Shown: in pieces, positions 34,520 through 44,186 of the stretch | Layout of the letters: every line of letters starts with the position of its first letter | Position numbering within the stretch: position 1 is the first letter of the stretch | NCBI RefSeq assembly: GCF_009695875.1 | Contig: NZ_VUNC01000002.1 | Coordinates: forward strand, 248,001 to 312,000 | DNA length: 64,000 bases | Reading direction: 5' to 3' | From: Olsenella porci | Lineage (GTDB): Bacteria; Actinomycetota; Coriobacteriia; Coriobacteriales; Atopobiaceae | Notes under the pieces: generated by a model | The model's input: only the letters and a program-made list of their open reading frames with translations | The model's database searches: none | Told to the model about the DNA's origin: nothing | Program-made: the position numbers and the translations under genes

Positions 34520-36571
34520 ATGCTCCAGAGGCTCAAGGGAACCGCACTTGGCAGGCAGGCGAGAAGCGTGGTGCTCAGGGCGAGGAGGCACGCCTACCCA
34601 AAGCCCGAGGTCGCCTCGGTCCAGGCGGTGAGCCTGGAGGCGGAGCACCTGCACGTGCTGGTGCGCTTCCCCGGCATCGGTGACCTGGACCCCGCGGGCC
34701 TCGCCCCCTTCGCACGCCTGGAGTACCCGGACCGCTCGCTTCGCGAGGAGGTCCCGTCCGAGGTGATGAGGATGCGCCTGGACCAGGCGGACGACGGCAC
34801 GCGCTCGCTGACCGCGCTCCTCTCGCTCCCCTCCCCCACGCTCGGGATTCCCAGAGCTCTCGTTGTGGGAGACAGGACCGGTCACCTTCCTGGCACGTCC
34901 GTTCCGCTGGGCGAGCCGGAGCTCACGCGCCTCGCGCGCCAGAGCCTGGAGGGCTACACGCCGGCGGAGGCAGACGCGGCATATGACGCCTGGTTCCGCT
35001 CTCACCGGGCAACCCCCCGACAGCTTGAGGCCCAGCGGAGGGAGGCCGCCCGCTGGGACGACGGGCCGCTCTACTCGATCGTGGTACCGCTGTATCACAC
35101 GCCCGTCCCCTACCTGGTCGAGATGGCCGAGTCGGTCCTTTGCCAGACCTATCCGCGCCTGGAGCTCGTGATGGTCAACTCGACGCCCCAGGACGCGGAC
35201 ATGTCCCGCGAGGTCGCGAGGGTCGCCGCTGCGGATGCGCGCGTGACCGTCGTGACCCTTGACCACAACCTGGGCATCTCCAAGAACACCGAGGCAGGGG
35301 TCAAAGCCGCGAAGGGCGACTGGATCGCGTTCTTCGACCACGACGACGTGCTGGAGCCCAACATCCTCTTTGAGTACGCCATGCGCGTGAGGGAGGACCC
35401 CTCCACCGACATGATCTACTGCGACGAGGACCTCCTCGTGGACGGCACGTACCGCCGCCCCGCGTTCAAGTCCGACTGGTCTCTGGTTCAGGAGGAGACC
35501 AACAACTACGTCTGCCATATGCTGACCATTCGACGCGAGCTGGTGGACGGCTTCTACAGCCGCTACGACGGGGCACAGGACCATCGCCTCACGCTCGTGG
35601 CGGGCAGCAAGGCGCGCCACGTGGGCCATGTGCCCAAGGTGCTCTACCACTGGCGCGCGCATCCCGGCTCCACTGCGGATTCCGCGGTTGCCAAGGCGGA
35701 GTCGTTCGAGGCTGGTCGCCTTGCGATTGAGGACCACCTGGGCGACCTCGGGCTCCCCGCAAAGGTCGAGAGCATCCCCACCATGCCGCACTGCTATCGC
35801 TTCATGCTCGACTTCCCCGAGCCCCCGCTCGTCTCCGCCGTCGTGATGGGTATGGACCAACCCGCTGCCGATGCCAGGGCACAGGGGTTGCGCGACATCC
35901 TCACCTGGCCAAACCTGGAACTCATCCCACAGGTCGGCACCCTCGGAGAGGGCTATGCCGACTGCGTCAACGAGGGCGTTGCACGGGCGACGGGCGACTA
36001 TGTCCTCGTGGTGGCGAGCGACGTGGTGGTTCAGAGCCCCGACCTGGTGGAGCAGCTCCTCTCCCTTGCCATGCGGAGGGGGCATGCCATCGCCGGAACC
36101 AAGGTCCTTTGCCCGGACGGCACGATCCAGTGCGCGGGGATGACCCTCCAGAGCGAGGGCGCGGTTCCCATCGGGCGCTTCCTGGAGTCGTTCTACGGCA
36201 CGGGCAAGGGCTACCTAGCCCTCCCACACGACCTCAGCGCGGTCTCGGGAGAGTGCGTGCTGTTTAGGCAAGAGGTCTTCCAGACCGTTGGCGGCGCAGT
36301 CTCCGGGCTGGACGAGACAAACTGGTCGGTGGCCCTCTGCATCCAGGCGGGCAGGCTCGGGCTTGGCACCTGCATAGCGCCCATGGCACACGTGGCGCGG
36401 TGCCTACCCCCGGCTGCGGCCCCCTTCGACGACGAGGAGGCGAAGGCGTGGGGACGGCAGCAGGAGCGCCTGCTCAAGATGTTCCCCACGGAGTTCCGCA
36501 CCCGCGACCCGTATTACAGCGCCTCGTGGTCCTCGGACGGCCTGTTCCGCCTGCGCGGGGACGAGGACTGA
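34520..36571 (+). CDS. Large family 2 glycosyltransferase with degenerate second domain
   Basis: 683 residues, GAGGGGG just before the ATG. It is divergent from the GlfT2-like gene and the only plus-strand gene of the glycopolymer region. N-terminal accessory region to about 170, then a full GT-A domain (YSIVVPLYHTPVPYL at about 185; FFDHDDVLEPN at about 272; YCDEDLLVDGTY; YDGAQDHRLTL; YHWRAHPGSTAD). The second GT2-like half starts at about 435 and keeps ATGDYVLVVASDVVV, CPDGTIQCAGM and SGECVLFRQEVF, but the usual NND-type metal motif is replaced by ASD. Closely related in layout to the transferases at 42013-44013 and 39547-41994, so probably paralogous. Confidence 0.87.
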   Translation: MLQRLKGTALGRQARSVVLRARRHAYPKPEVASVQAVSLEAEHLHVLVRFPGIGDLDPAGLAPFARLEYPDRSLREEVPSEVMRMRLDQADDGTRSLTALLSLPSPTLGIPRALVVGDRTGHLPGTSVPLGEPELTRLARQSLEGYTPAEADAAYDAWFRSHRATPRQLEAQRREAARWDDGPLYSIVVPLYHTPVPYLVEMAESVLCQTYPRLELVMVNSTPQDADMSREVARVAAADARVTVVTLDHNLGISKNTEAGVKAAKGDWIAFFDHDDVLEPNILFEYAMRVREDPSTDMIYCDEDLLVDGTYRRPAFKSDWSLVQEETNNYVCHMLTIRRELVDGFYSRYDGAQDHRLTLVAGSKARHVGHVPKVLYHWRAHPGSTADSAVAKAESFEAGRLAIEDHLGDLGLPAKVESIPTMPHCYRFMLDFPEPPLVSAVVMGMDQPAADARAQGLRDILTWPNLELIPQVGTLGEGYADCVNEGVARATGDYVLVVASDVVVQSPDLVEQLLSLAMRRGHAIAGTKVLCPDGTIQCAGMTLQSEGAVPIGRFLESFYGTGKGYLALPHDLSAVSGECVLFRQEVFQTVGGAVSGLDETNWSVALCIQAGRLGLGTCIAPMAHVARCLPPAAAPFDDEEAKAWGRQQERLLKMFPTEFRTRDPYYSASWSSDGLFRLRGDED

Positions 36572-37238
36572 GCAGGACTCGCGGGGAGACTGTCCCCGGG
36601 TAAGCGCCAGAAGTTTCCATGTAGGCTTATTGGGCCGACCACCTGCGAGCACGCCGGATGCCCAAGCGCAAACGCAGGATGTGAGGACTTCCATTTGTCA
36701 AAGAAGGAGGAGGCAGCCGCGTCTCCGCAGTTGGTTGCCCTCTTAGGGGGATGCCTCCTCCGTGGTCCTCGGAACGGTACGGGCTCCCAATGACGCGGAG
36801 GTTGGCACGTCCCGAGATGCCAGCCAGACATCCGAAACCCTACCTGGTCAAACGTCGGGTGGGATCGGTCCGCACCGTCCTCCCTCCCACGGGGATGTGC
36901 TCACGTCGGGCTTTGGCTGCCACCTTGCTCCGAGGGTGGAGGCAACTGGCGACAAATCGATCCCATGAGCACTTTCGCACGGTTCCCATCGCCGGCCGAT
37001 AGCGTTCGCCCAGTCGGCAGCATGTCAAGGTTCCAACCTTGACGGCAAGCGGAGGGTACCGCAGAGTCCTCCCGACCCTGACGCTTGGGAGACAACCGGG
37101 AGCGGTCATCTCCGGAGCCCCGGTCACCTGGCAATTCGACCCCTATTTAGCCATTCTCCTCGGCCTCGTCCCCCACGCGCCGGTACGTCCAGGCAACCAT
37201 TCCCGACGACCCCGCGAGCGCACCCCGTGCCAACCAAA
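36572..37238. other. About 670 bases without a gene; several hairpins
   Basis: No supported open frame on either strand. It contains a 10-base perfect inverted repeat with a 36-base loop (GGAGGAGGCA at 36706-36715 with 36752-36761) and a 9-pair near-palindrome GTCAAGGTT/AACCTTGAC (37024-37043). The spacer lies between the convergent transferase gene and rfbB. It could hold decayed DNA or a structured RNA; no family was recognised. Confidence 0.5.
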
Positions 37239-37271
37239 GGGCGGGACGAACCCAGTGGATTCGCCCCGCCC
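37234..37271 (-). terminator. Terminator after rfbB
   Basis: 12-position stem with one mismatch (37239-37250 with 37260-37271); on the minus strand it is followed by TTTGGTTGG. Confidence 0.65.
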
Positions 37272-37301
37272 CCGCGGTTGTCGCTCTTCTCACCTTACCG
37301 G

Positions 37302-38405
37302 CTATCGGTTGGCGTACATCTTCTGATAGTAGTCCTGGTAGGCGCCCGAGGTCACGTGCTCGACCCACTCGGGGTTGTCGAGGTACCAGCGGATGGTCTT
37401 GACGATGCCCTTCTCGTACGGTGTCTCGGGGTACCATCCCAGCTCGGCCTTGATCTTGTCGGGGGCCATGCCGTAGCGGCGGTCGTGTCCCTTGCGGTCG
37501 GTCACATGGGAGATGAGCCCCTCGTTGACCTCGGGGTCGCCAGTGACCTTGGAGACCTCGGCGATGATGGTCTTGACGATGTAGATGTTGGCGCGCTCGT
37601 TGTGCCCGCCCACGTTGTAGACCTCGCCCAGGCGGCCGTCGGTCGCGACCATGTCGATGGCCTTGCAGTGGTCATCCACGTACAGCCAGTCGCGCACGTT
37701 GAGCCCGTCACCGTACACGGGGAGCTTCTTGTGCTGCAGCGCGTTGTGGATCATGAGCGGGATGAGCTTCTCGGGGAACTGGTACGGGCCGTAGTTGTTG
37801 GAGCAGCGGGTGATGACCGCGGGGAACCCGTAGGTGTCGTGGTAGGCCTTCACGAAGAGGTCAGCGGAGGTCTTGGAGGCACTGTAGGGGCTGTGCGGGT
37901 TGAGGGGCGTGGTCTCGCGGAAGTAGTCGGTGTGCTCGGGGTCGGCGGGGCTCCCGTCGGGGTTGACCTTGTCGGGAATCGCGAGCGAGCCATACACCTC
38001 GTCGGTGCCGACCTGCAGGTAGCGGTGGTCGCCAAAGCCGCCCTTGCCGTCGTCCCAGGCGGCACGGCAGCAGTTGAGCATGTTGACCGTGCCCATCACG
38101 TTGGTGTCCGCGAAGATGCCGGGGTTGGCGATGGAACGGTCCACGTGGCTCTCGGCCGCAAAGTTGATCACGTAGTCCGGCTTGTGCTCGGCGATGACCT
38201 TGGAGATCGCCTCCTTGTCACGGATGTCCGCGTGCACGAAGGTGTAGCGCGGGTCGTCCTGGACGGAGGTGAGGTTCTCTAGGTTGCCGGCATAGGTCAG
38301 AGCGTCGACGTTCACGATCCTCACGTCGTCGTGCTTGCGCAGCATGTAGAGCACGAAGTTAGAGCCAATGAACCCGGCTCCGCCGGTGACGAGGTAGGTC
38401 TTCAT
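37302..38405 (-). CDS. rfbB: dTDP-glucose 4,6-dehydratase
   Basis: 367 residues from the ATG at 38405 (MKTYLVTGGAGFIGSNF); in-frame starts 9-12 bases upstream are too close to the GGAG. An extended short-chain dehydrogenase (EC 4.2.1.46): NAD-binding TGGAGFIGSN, INFAAESHVDRSI, the catalytic TDEVYG followed by YSASKTSADLFV (Tyr, Lys), and RCSNNYGPYQFPEKLIP. It is the second enzyme of dTDP-L-rhamnose synthesis, 130 bases downstream of rfbA. Confidence 0.97.
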   Translation of the reverse strand: MKTYLVTGGAGFIGSNFVLYMLRKHDDVRIVNVDALTYAGNLENLTSVQDDPRYTFVHADIRDKEAISKVIAEHKPDYVINFAAESHVDRSIANPGIFADTNVMGTVNMLNCCRAAWDDGKGGFGDHRYLQVGTDEVYGSLAIPDKVNPDGSPADPEHTDYFRETTPLNPHSPYSASKTSADLFVKAYHDTYGFPAVITRCSNNYGPYQFPEKLIPLMIHNALQHKKLPVYGDGLNVRDWLYVDDHCKAIDMVATDGRLGEVYNVGGHNERANIYIVKTIIAEVSKVTGDPEVNEGLISHVTDRKGHDRRYGMAPDKIKAELGWYPETPYEKGIVKTIRWYLDNPEWVEHVTSGAYQDYYQKMYANR

Positions 38406-38534
38406 GTGATGCATCACTCCAAGGGATGGGTCTGGGATTGCTTCGCAGGTACCAGTCTATGGGCGAGAGGGGCTCGCCTCCCCCGCCGCAGGGCAATTCG
38501 ATGGAATCACCGTCAGCCGAGAGGTTCGAGGGAC

Positions 38535-39437
38535 CTAGTCCTCGTACTTCCCGCTGGGGACGATGCCGCCCTCGGCGACCATGCGCAGGTGCCTGCCGTA
38601 GTCGCTCTTGCCGTAGCGCTCGGCGCAGGCGAGCAGGCGCTCGCGGGAGACCCAGCCGTTCTCGTAGGCGATCTCCTCGGGGACGGACACGGGCAGGTCC
38701 TGGGCCCTCTCCACGGTGCGCACGAACTCGCCCGCCTCGTAGAGCGACTCCATGGTCCCGGTGTCGAGCCAGGCGTAGCCGCGCCCGAGCGTCACCACGT
38801 CGAGGGTGCGGTCCTCCAGGTACATGCGGTTGAGGTCGGTGATCTCGTACTCGCCTCGCGCGGAGGGCTCGACCCCGGCGGCGAGCTCGCTCACGCGCGA
38901 GTCGTAGAAGTAGAGGCCCGTGACGGCGTAGTTGCTCTTGGGGTGCTCCGGCTTCTCCTCGATGGAGACGGCGTTGTAGTCGGCGTCGAACTCCACGACG
39001 CCGAAGCGCTCGGGGTCGTCCACGCGGTAGCCGAAGACGGTGGCGCGGCCCGCCTCGGCGGAGGCGGCGGCACGCCTCAGGTGCCTGCCCAGGCCGTTGC
39101 CGTAGAAGATGTTGTCCCCCAGCACCAGGGCGCAGGGGCCGCCCGCCACGAACTCGCGCCCGATCACGAAGGCCTGCGCCAGGCCGTTGGGCTCGGGCTG
39201 CTCGGCGTAGGAGAGGCTCACGCCGTAGTCGGAGCCGTCGCCCAGCAGCCTCCTGAAGTTGGGGAGGTCGTGCGGGGTGCTGATGATGAGGATGTCCTTG
39301 ATGCCCGCGAGCATGAGCGTGGAGAGCGGGTAGTAGACCATGGGCTTGTCGTAGACGGGGAGCAGCTGCTTCGACGTCACGGTGGTGAGCGGGTACAGGC
39401 GGGTCCCGCTGCCGCCAGCGAGGATGATTCCCTTCAT
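38535..39437 (-). CDS. rfbA: Glucose-1-phosphate thymidylyltransferase
   Basis: 300 residues; GGGAGG eight bases before the ATG. First step of dTDP-rhamnose synthesis (EC 2.7.7.24). Nucleotide-binding [15 protein letters not shown], the lysine-bearing [24 protein letters not shown] (metal Asp), [15 protein letters not shown], and [12 protein letters not shown]. The length is normal for RmlA. It lies downstream of two GT2 genes and directly before rfbB, so expression of polymerising enzymes and donor supply is probably coupled. Confidence 0.97.
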   Translation of the reverse strand: MKGIILAGGSGTRLYPLTTVTSKQLLPVYDKPMVYYPLSTLMLAGIKDILIISTPHDLPNFRRLLGDGSDYGVSLSYAEQPEPNGLAQAFVIGREFVAGGPCALVLGDNIFYGNGLGRHLRRAAASAEAGRATVFGYRVDDPERFGVVEFDADYNAVSIEEKPEHPKSNYAVTGLYFYDSRVSELAAGVEPSARGEYEITDLNRMYLEDRTLDVVTLGRGYAWLDTGTMESLYEAGEFVRTVERAQDLPVSVPEEIAYENGWVSRERLLACAERYGKSDYGRHLRMVAEGGIVPSGKYED

Positions 39438-39546
39438 GTCTTGACCTCCCGAGGTCAGATGGCTTTGCTTCGGTTAGAGATTGTATCAGCACGCCCTATG
39501 CGGGGGCGAAGTTGTGGCACCTCTCCGCCGCGGACGGACGCGCACC

Positions 39547-41994
39547 CTACGAGAGCGCGCAGTACCAGTTGTCCCTCCTGAAGTTGGGGTTGTAATACGG
39601 GTCGGGCTTGGAGAGGACCTGGCCCCAACGGCCAGCGAACGCCATGAGCTCGCGCGAGAGCTTGTACGAGATGCGACGCGAGTCCCCGCCGTGGCGCGAG
39701 ATGGACTCGTAGTGCCTGAGCACGGCGTAGTTCTGCTGTAGCACGTGGTAGCCGGCGGCCTGGATCTTGAGGCAGAGGTCGATGTCGTTGTAGTTGACCT
39801 TGAACTCGCGCTCGTCCATCCCGCCGACCTCGTCGTAGACCGAGCGCTTGGTCATGAGGCAGGCGCCGGTGACCGCGCTCGCCCTGTGCGGGAGCACGTT
39901 CCACTCGTAGTACCCTGGGGCGTTGCCCGGTAGATTCACGCTTGCCGCCACGGGTCCCGAGAAGCCTCCCACGAGCACGCCCGCATGCTGTATCGAGCCG
40001 TCGGGGTACAGCAGCTTGGCCCCCACGGCACCCATGTCGCTCGACATGAGTGGACCGACCATCTGCTCTACCCAATCGGGCGAGATGACCTCGGTGTCGT
40101 TGTTGAGCATCACCAGGTACTGGCCGCGGGCGGCGGCAAAGCCGAAGTTTATCAGGCGCGAGAAGTTGAACTCTCCCTCGGTGTCGCAGGTCACGACCCT
40201 GATGCGCGAGTCCCTCTCGAGCTTGCGGTAATACTCGAATATCTCGTCGCTCTTGGAGTTGTTCTCGACCACCACGATCTCGTAGTTGGGCCACGTGGTG
40301 CGCCGGACGATGGAGTCGATGCAGCGCCCCAGGACGTCCCTCATCTCATAGTTGGGGATCACGATGGAGACGAGCGGGTGCGTCTGGAACCGGTAGCGCA
40401 CGTCGCAGCGGGTGGGGAAGCGGCCGCCCATGACCGCCTCGGCGTCGATGCCGCAACGGTCGAGGTGCCCCTGCACCGCCCGGCGCTCCGCCTCGAGCGC
40501 ATACGACTTCTGCGCCACGCCCTGGCCACCCGCGGTGGAGTTAGCGTGCATGCGCCAGTGGTAGAGGATCCTGCGCACGTGATAGACGTTGCGCGCCCTC
40601 TCCCCCACCAAGAAGGTCATGTTGTGGTCCTGCGACCCGTCGAACTCGCTGCCCGGAAGCTCCGGAAGCTCCTCCACCACGCTGCGGCGCACGCAGAGCA
40701 GGTGCGTGACGTAGTTCTCCGCGCACAGGCGCTCGGGGTCCCAGTCCGGCTTGAAGAACGGTCCCACGCGGTGCCCGTCCAGCAGGTGGTCCTCGTCGCA
40801 GTAGATCAGGTCGGTGTCGGGACGGTCGCTCACCGCCTTGGCGTACCAGTACAGCAGGTCGGGCTCGATTGTGTCGTCGTGGTCGAAGAAGCACACGAAG
40901 TCGCCGGTGGACGCCTCGATGCCGCGATTGGTGTTCTCGGTGATGCCGTGGTTGCCGTCGAGGTTCACCACGGTGATGCGGCTGTCTCGCGCGGCGTAGG
41001 TGGCGACCTCGTCGGCGAGCGCGCGGTCTTCGGGGCTCGCGTTCACCAGCACCAGCTGGAAGTACGGGTAGGCCTGCGAGAGGACCGAGTCCGCCATCTC
41101 GTCAAAGAAGTCGAGCGGGGTCTTGAAGAGGGGGACCACGAGCGAGAAGGTCGGGCGCTCGGGCAGGAGCTCGGACGCATGGGCCATGAGGGCGAGCTCC
41201 TCCGCGCTTGCCGAGTGCTCGCGCGCCCACTGCTCGTAGCGCGGTTCCTGGTCCGCGGGCAGGACGCTCTGGCGCCAGCTCCCGCGGAGCCAGTCGGCGT
41301 AGAAGCCCTCCAGCGTCACGAAGGAGTCCTCCTGGCCCTCCCCCTCGGCGGAGACCCACAGCACGATGCCACGAGCCTGCTTGGGGAGGATGACGCCAAA
41401 GGTGTACATGCGCGTGAACAGCTGCGGGTTGCCCTCGCTGGCGCTGCAGGAGTCGCCCATCGCAAAGTGGTCGTCTGCCAGCAGCTCGCCGTCCTGCGAG
41501 AGGACGGTGACCTTGATGGGCAGGTGGGCCGCCTCCTCGCCCACCACGTTGGAGACCATCGTGGCGCGCAGGTCCTCGCCCTCCTCGAGGGCGATGAGGT
41601 TGTGCACCAGGAGCTTGGGGCCGGCGTTGCCGCCACGGCTGTCGAGGTTGCGGATCGACTCCGCCTGGCCGTCGCGCAGCGCCGTGTGCATCTGCGACAT
41701 CAGGCGCGCGGCCTGGGGGCGGATGTGGATGCGCCTGCGGCACAGCTCCGTCCCGTCCGCGTCCAGCAGCCTGACCAGGGCGACCTGAACCAGGTTGATC
41801 ACCGCGACGGAGAGGACCCACCTGCTCCCTCCCAGGTCCATGACCGTGGCAGGGACGGGCTGCCCACCGGTCGCCATCTGCGCGGAGGCGACGAGGCGGG
41901 AGCCCTCCGGGGCCCCGTCCACCGTGATGCGCAGGAAGACCTTGCCCCGACCCCTCGTGACCTTGTCGTACGAAATCCTCAGGTTGTCTGCCAT
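39547..41994 (-). CDS. Large glycosyltransferase with two intact family 2 domains
   Basis: 815 residues. A beta-rich N-terminal region (1 to about 270) precedes a first GT-A domain (FSLVVPLFKTPLDFF at about 281; FFDHDDTIEPD at about 370; YCDEDHLLDGH; FDGSQDHNMTF; YHWRMHANSTAG) and a second complete GT-A domain (VSIVIPNYEMRDVL at about 541; NNSKSDEIFEYY; MLNNDTEVISPDW at about 632; NYNDIDLCLKI). Both metal-binding motifs are intact, unlike its three relatives nearby, so it may be a bifunctional polymerase making alternating linkages. The Shine-Dalgarno GGAGGAG is rather far (11 bases) from the ATG. The upstream transferase stop is 18 bases away; rfbA follows by 109 bases. Confidence 0.9.
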   Translation of the reverse strand: MADNLRISYDKVTRGRGKVFLRITVDGAPEGSRLVASAQMATGGQPVPATVMDLGGSRWVLSVAVINLVQVALVRLLDADGTELCRRRIHIRPQAARLMSQMHTALRDGQAESIRNLDSRGGNAGPKLLVHNLIALEEGEDLRATMVSNVVGEEAAHLPIKVTVLSQDGELLADDHFAMGDSCSASEGNPQLFTRMYTFGVILPKQARGIVLWVSAEGEGQEDSFVTLEGFYADWLRGSWRQSVLPADQEPRYEQWAREHSASAEELALMAHASELLPERPTFSLVVPLFKTPLDFFDEMADSVLSQAYPYFQLVLVNASPEDRALADEVATYAARDSRITVVNLDGNHGITENTNRGIEASTGDFVCFFDHDDTIEPDLLYWYAKAVSDRPDTDLIYCDEDHLLDGHRVGPFFKPDWDPERLCAENYVTHLLCVRRSVVEELPELPGSEFDGSQDHNMTFLVGERARNVYHVRRILYHWRMHANSTAGGQGVAQKSYALEAERRAVQGHLDRCGIDAEAVMGGRFPTRCDVRYRFQTHPLVSIVIPNYEMRDVLGRCIDSIVRRTTWPNYEIVVVENNSKSDEIFEYYRKLERDSRIRVVTCDTEGEFNFSRLINFGFAAARGQYLVMLNNDTEVISPDWVEQMVGPLMSSDMGAVGAKLLYPDGSIQHAGVLVGGFSGPVAASVNLPGNAPGYYEWNVLPHRASAVTGACLMTKRSVYDEVGGMDEREFKVNYNDIDLCLKIQAAGYHVLQQNYAVLRHYESISRHGGDSRRISYKLSRELMAFAGRWGQVLSKPDPYYNPNFRRDNWYCALS

Positions 41995-42012
41995 GGGGAG
42001 AAGCTCCTCCGT

Positions 42013-44013
42013 CTAGAACTTGATGTCGTAGTAGCCGTCCAGCGAGAAGAGCGGGGAGTAGAACCCGCTCGGCGCGTAGTTGGTCTGGGGCCAGAGCCCG
42101 CGGAGGCGCGTGGACGCCATGCGTTCGCGCAGGTCGGCACCCGCCTCCGGGGCACCGAGCTCCGCGGCGACCATGGGACGCTCGACCGCAACGCGAGGGA
42201 CCTCGACGGTGGTGAGACCCCTCTCCCCCACCTTGCAGCTGAGCGCGACGCCCCAGCGCCAGTCCGTGAGCTCGCCGTCGAGCCCGCCGACCCCCAGGAA
42301 GAGGTCGCGGCGGAGCATCAGCAGGGTCCCGGTCACGCCGCACGCCTCGTGCGGGACGGCCTCGTAGCAGCGGATCTGCGGGTTGTCGCTCGTGAGGCCC
42401 AGGTCCAGGCGCAGCGGGGCGGCGTTTGTGAAGGCGACGGCACCGCCGGCCTTGGTCCCGTCGGGGAGGTTGACCCTCGCGCCGGCGAGTCCCACCCCGG
42501 GGTGCGCCAGGACCGAGAGCATCAGGCGCGCCCATTCGCGGGTGGTCACCCGGCACGGGGACTGGACGAGCGCCAACCACTCGCCCGTTGCCCTCTCCGC
42601 CGCCGCGTTGGCCTCGGCGGGACCGCCCTCCGCGGCGATGACCTCGAGCCCGTCCCAGCCACCGAGCGCCCGGATGCCCTCGGCCGTCTCGGACGCGTTC
42701 GTGCCCCAGGCGACGACGGAGACGGACGGATGCTCGCCCTCGTCGAGCAGGGGCTCGTAGTAGTGCGGCGCGCCCGGCACCTCGTGCGCGTGCAGGGGCA
42801 GGCCGAGCCGCTGGTAGTGCTCGTCGATGGCACGACGGCCGGCGTCGAGCGCCTCGGGCTTTGCCAGCGCCTGGCCGGCCGTGGAGCCGGCGTTCACGCG
42901 CCAGTGGTACAGCACCTGGCGCGCGTGGTATACGTTGCGGGCGCGCTCCCCCGCCAGCAGGGTCATGCGGTGGTCCTGCGCCCCGTCGAACTCACTCGTG
43001 GGACGTGGGAGCTCCGCAAGCAGGCTCCTGCGGATGGTGAGCATGTGGCACACGTAGTTGTTGGTCTCGAGGTAGACGGGGCTCCAGTCGGGCTTGAGGA
43101 AGGGGAAGGTGTAGTGCCCGTCATCCAGCTTGTCCTCGTCGCAGTACAGCAGGTCCGTCTGCGGGTACCGGTTGATGCCCTCCACGTAGCGGTACAGGAG
43201 GTCGGGCTCCAGCACGTCGTCGTGGTCGAAGAAGCACACGAAGTCGCCGGTGGAGGCATCGATGCCGTAGTTGGTGTTCTCCGTGATGCCGTAGTTGCGC
43301 TCCAGCTCGACCACGCGCACCCTGCGATCGCGGTTGGCAAGCGCCCACACCTCGTCCGCCAGCTCGCGGTCCTCGGGCGTGGAGTTGACCAGCACCAGCT
43401 GGAACCTCCCGTAGCTCTGGCCAAGGGCAGACTCCGCCATCTCGCGGAAGAAGCCGACGGGCGTGTGATACAGGGGTACGACGATGGAGAAGGTCGGACG
43501 CAGCCCAAACGCGTCCTGCGAGGCGCGCTGGGCGGCGAGGTCCTGGGCCGACGCCTTGGTGAATTGGAACATCTCCTCGTAGCGGTCGCTCAGTTCCGCC
43601 GGCGTGGCGTGCGAGCCCCAGACGCCCTCTAGCCCCCTCAGGTCCTCCTCGGAGAAGGTCTTGACGCCCTCGCGGGGGGTCTTACCACCGATCCTGACCG
43701 AGACGTCCGCGCCGGGCGCGCCAAACGGGATGCGGAACGACAGGCCCACGTAGCGACGCCGGGCGCCGGGGATGTCCTCGTCGTCCACCGTCACGTCGCC
43801 CAGGAGGGTGCCCCCCACCGTCGTGCCGTCATCGAGGGTCGCCGTCGCGCGAACCTCCCCGTCCGTCTCCTCGCCGTCGCGGAGCCACGTCCAGCACACC
43901 ACGCGAAGGAGCTCTCCCGGCTCGCGCGACATCACGCTGACGCTCTCCTGCGAGAAGTGCACGGGCCACACGGCGGAGGTGCCGGTCAGGGGTTTCGCAT
44001 CGTTGGTTGGCAT
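42013..44013 (-). CDS. Large family 2 glycosyltransferase with degenerate second domain
   Basis: 666 residues from the ATG at 44013 (GAGG six bases upstream); the longer frame to 44097 is unsupported. A beta-rich N-terminal region to about 130, a full GT-A domain (FSIVVPLYHTPVGFF at about 174; FFDHDDVLEPD at about 262; YCDEDKLDDGHY; FDGAQDHRMTL; YHWRVNAGSTAG), then a second GT-like half from about 430 in which the family's NNDTE region reads VQSPCRV, removing the acidic metal ligand, while NLPDGTKAGGAV and VTGTLLMLRRDLFL are still recognisable. It heads the apparent operon GT-GT-rfbA-rfbB. Likely a rhamnan or wall-polymer transferase; linkage unknown. Confidence 0.87.
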   Translation of the reverse strand: MPTNDAKPLTGTSAVWPVHFSQESVSVMSREPGELLRVVCWTWLRDGEETDGEVRATATLDDGTTVGGTLLGDVTVDDEDIPGARRRYVGLSFRIPFGAPGADVSVRIGGKTPREGVKTFSEEDLRGLEGVWGSHATPAELSDRYEEMFQFTKASAQDLAAQRASQDAFGLRPTFSIVVPLYHTPVGFFREMAESALGQSYGRFQLVLVNSTPEDRELADEVWALANRDRRVRVVELERNYGITENTNYGIDASTGDFVCFFDHDDVLEPDLLYRYVEGINRYPQTDLLYCDEDKLDDGHYTFPFLKPDWSPVYLETNNYVCHMLTIRRSLLAELPRPTSEFDGAQDHRMTLLAGERARNVYHARQVLYHWRVNAGSTAGQALAKPEALDAGRRAIDEHYQRLGLPLHAHEVPGAPHYYEPLLDEGEHPSVSVVAWGTNASETAEGIRALGGWDGLEVIAAEGGPAEANAAAERATGEWLALVQSPCRVTTREWARLMLSVLAHPGVGLAGARVNLPDGTKAGGAVAFTNAAPLRLDLGLTSDNPQIRCYEAVPHEACGVTGTLLMLRRDLFLGVGGLDGELTDWRWGVALSCKVGERGLTTVEVPRVAVERPMVAAELGAPEAGADLRERMASTRLRGLWPQTNYAPSGFYSPLFSLDGYYDIKF

Positions 44014-44186
44014 TGAGACCTCGCTGTCCTCTGGGTTCGTTCGCACGGTCGATTGTAGCGCGGCGCCCCAGCGGCCCCCGCCCCCATGCGCACGCATCAG
44101 GGAGAACCCACGTATGGGGGGTCGGGCGCAGCAAGAAGGGGCCGCCGAAGCGACCCCGTATCCGTTCGCAAGTTGGTCGGGTACCC

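Noticed and set aside
39985-43632. 1215-codon plus-strand frame opposite two glycosyltransferases
   Set aside because: Antisense shadow of two strongly supported GT2 genes; no start signal or domain, and a composition typical of GC-driven antisense frames.
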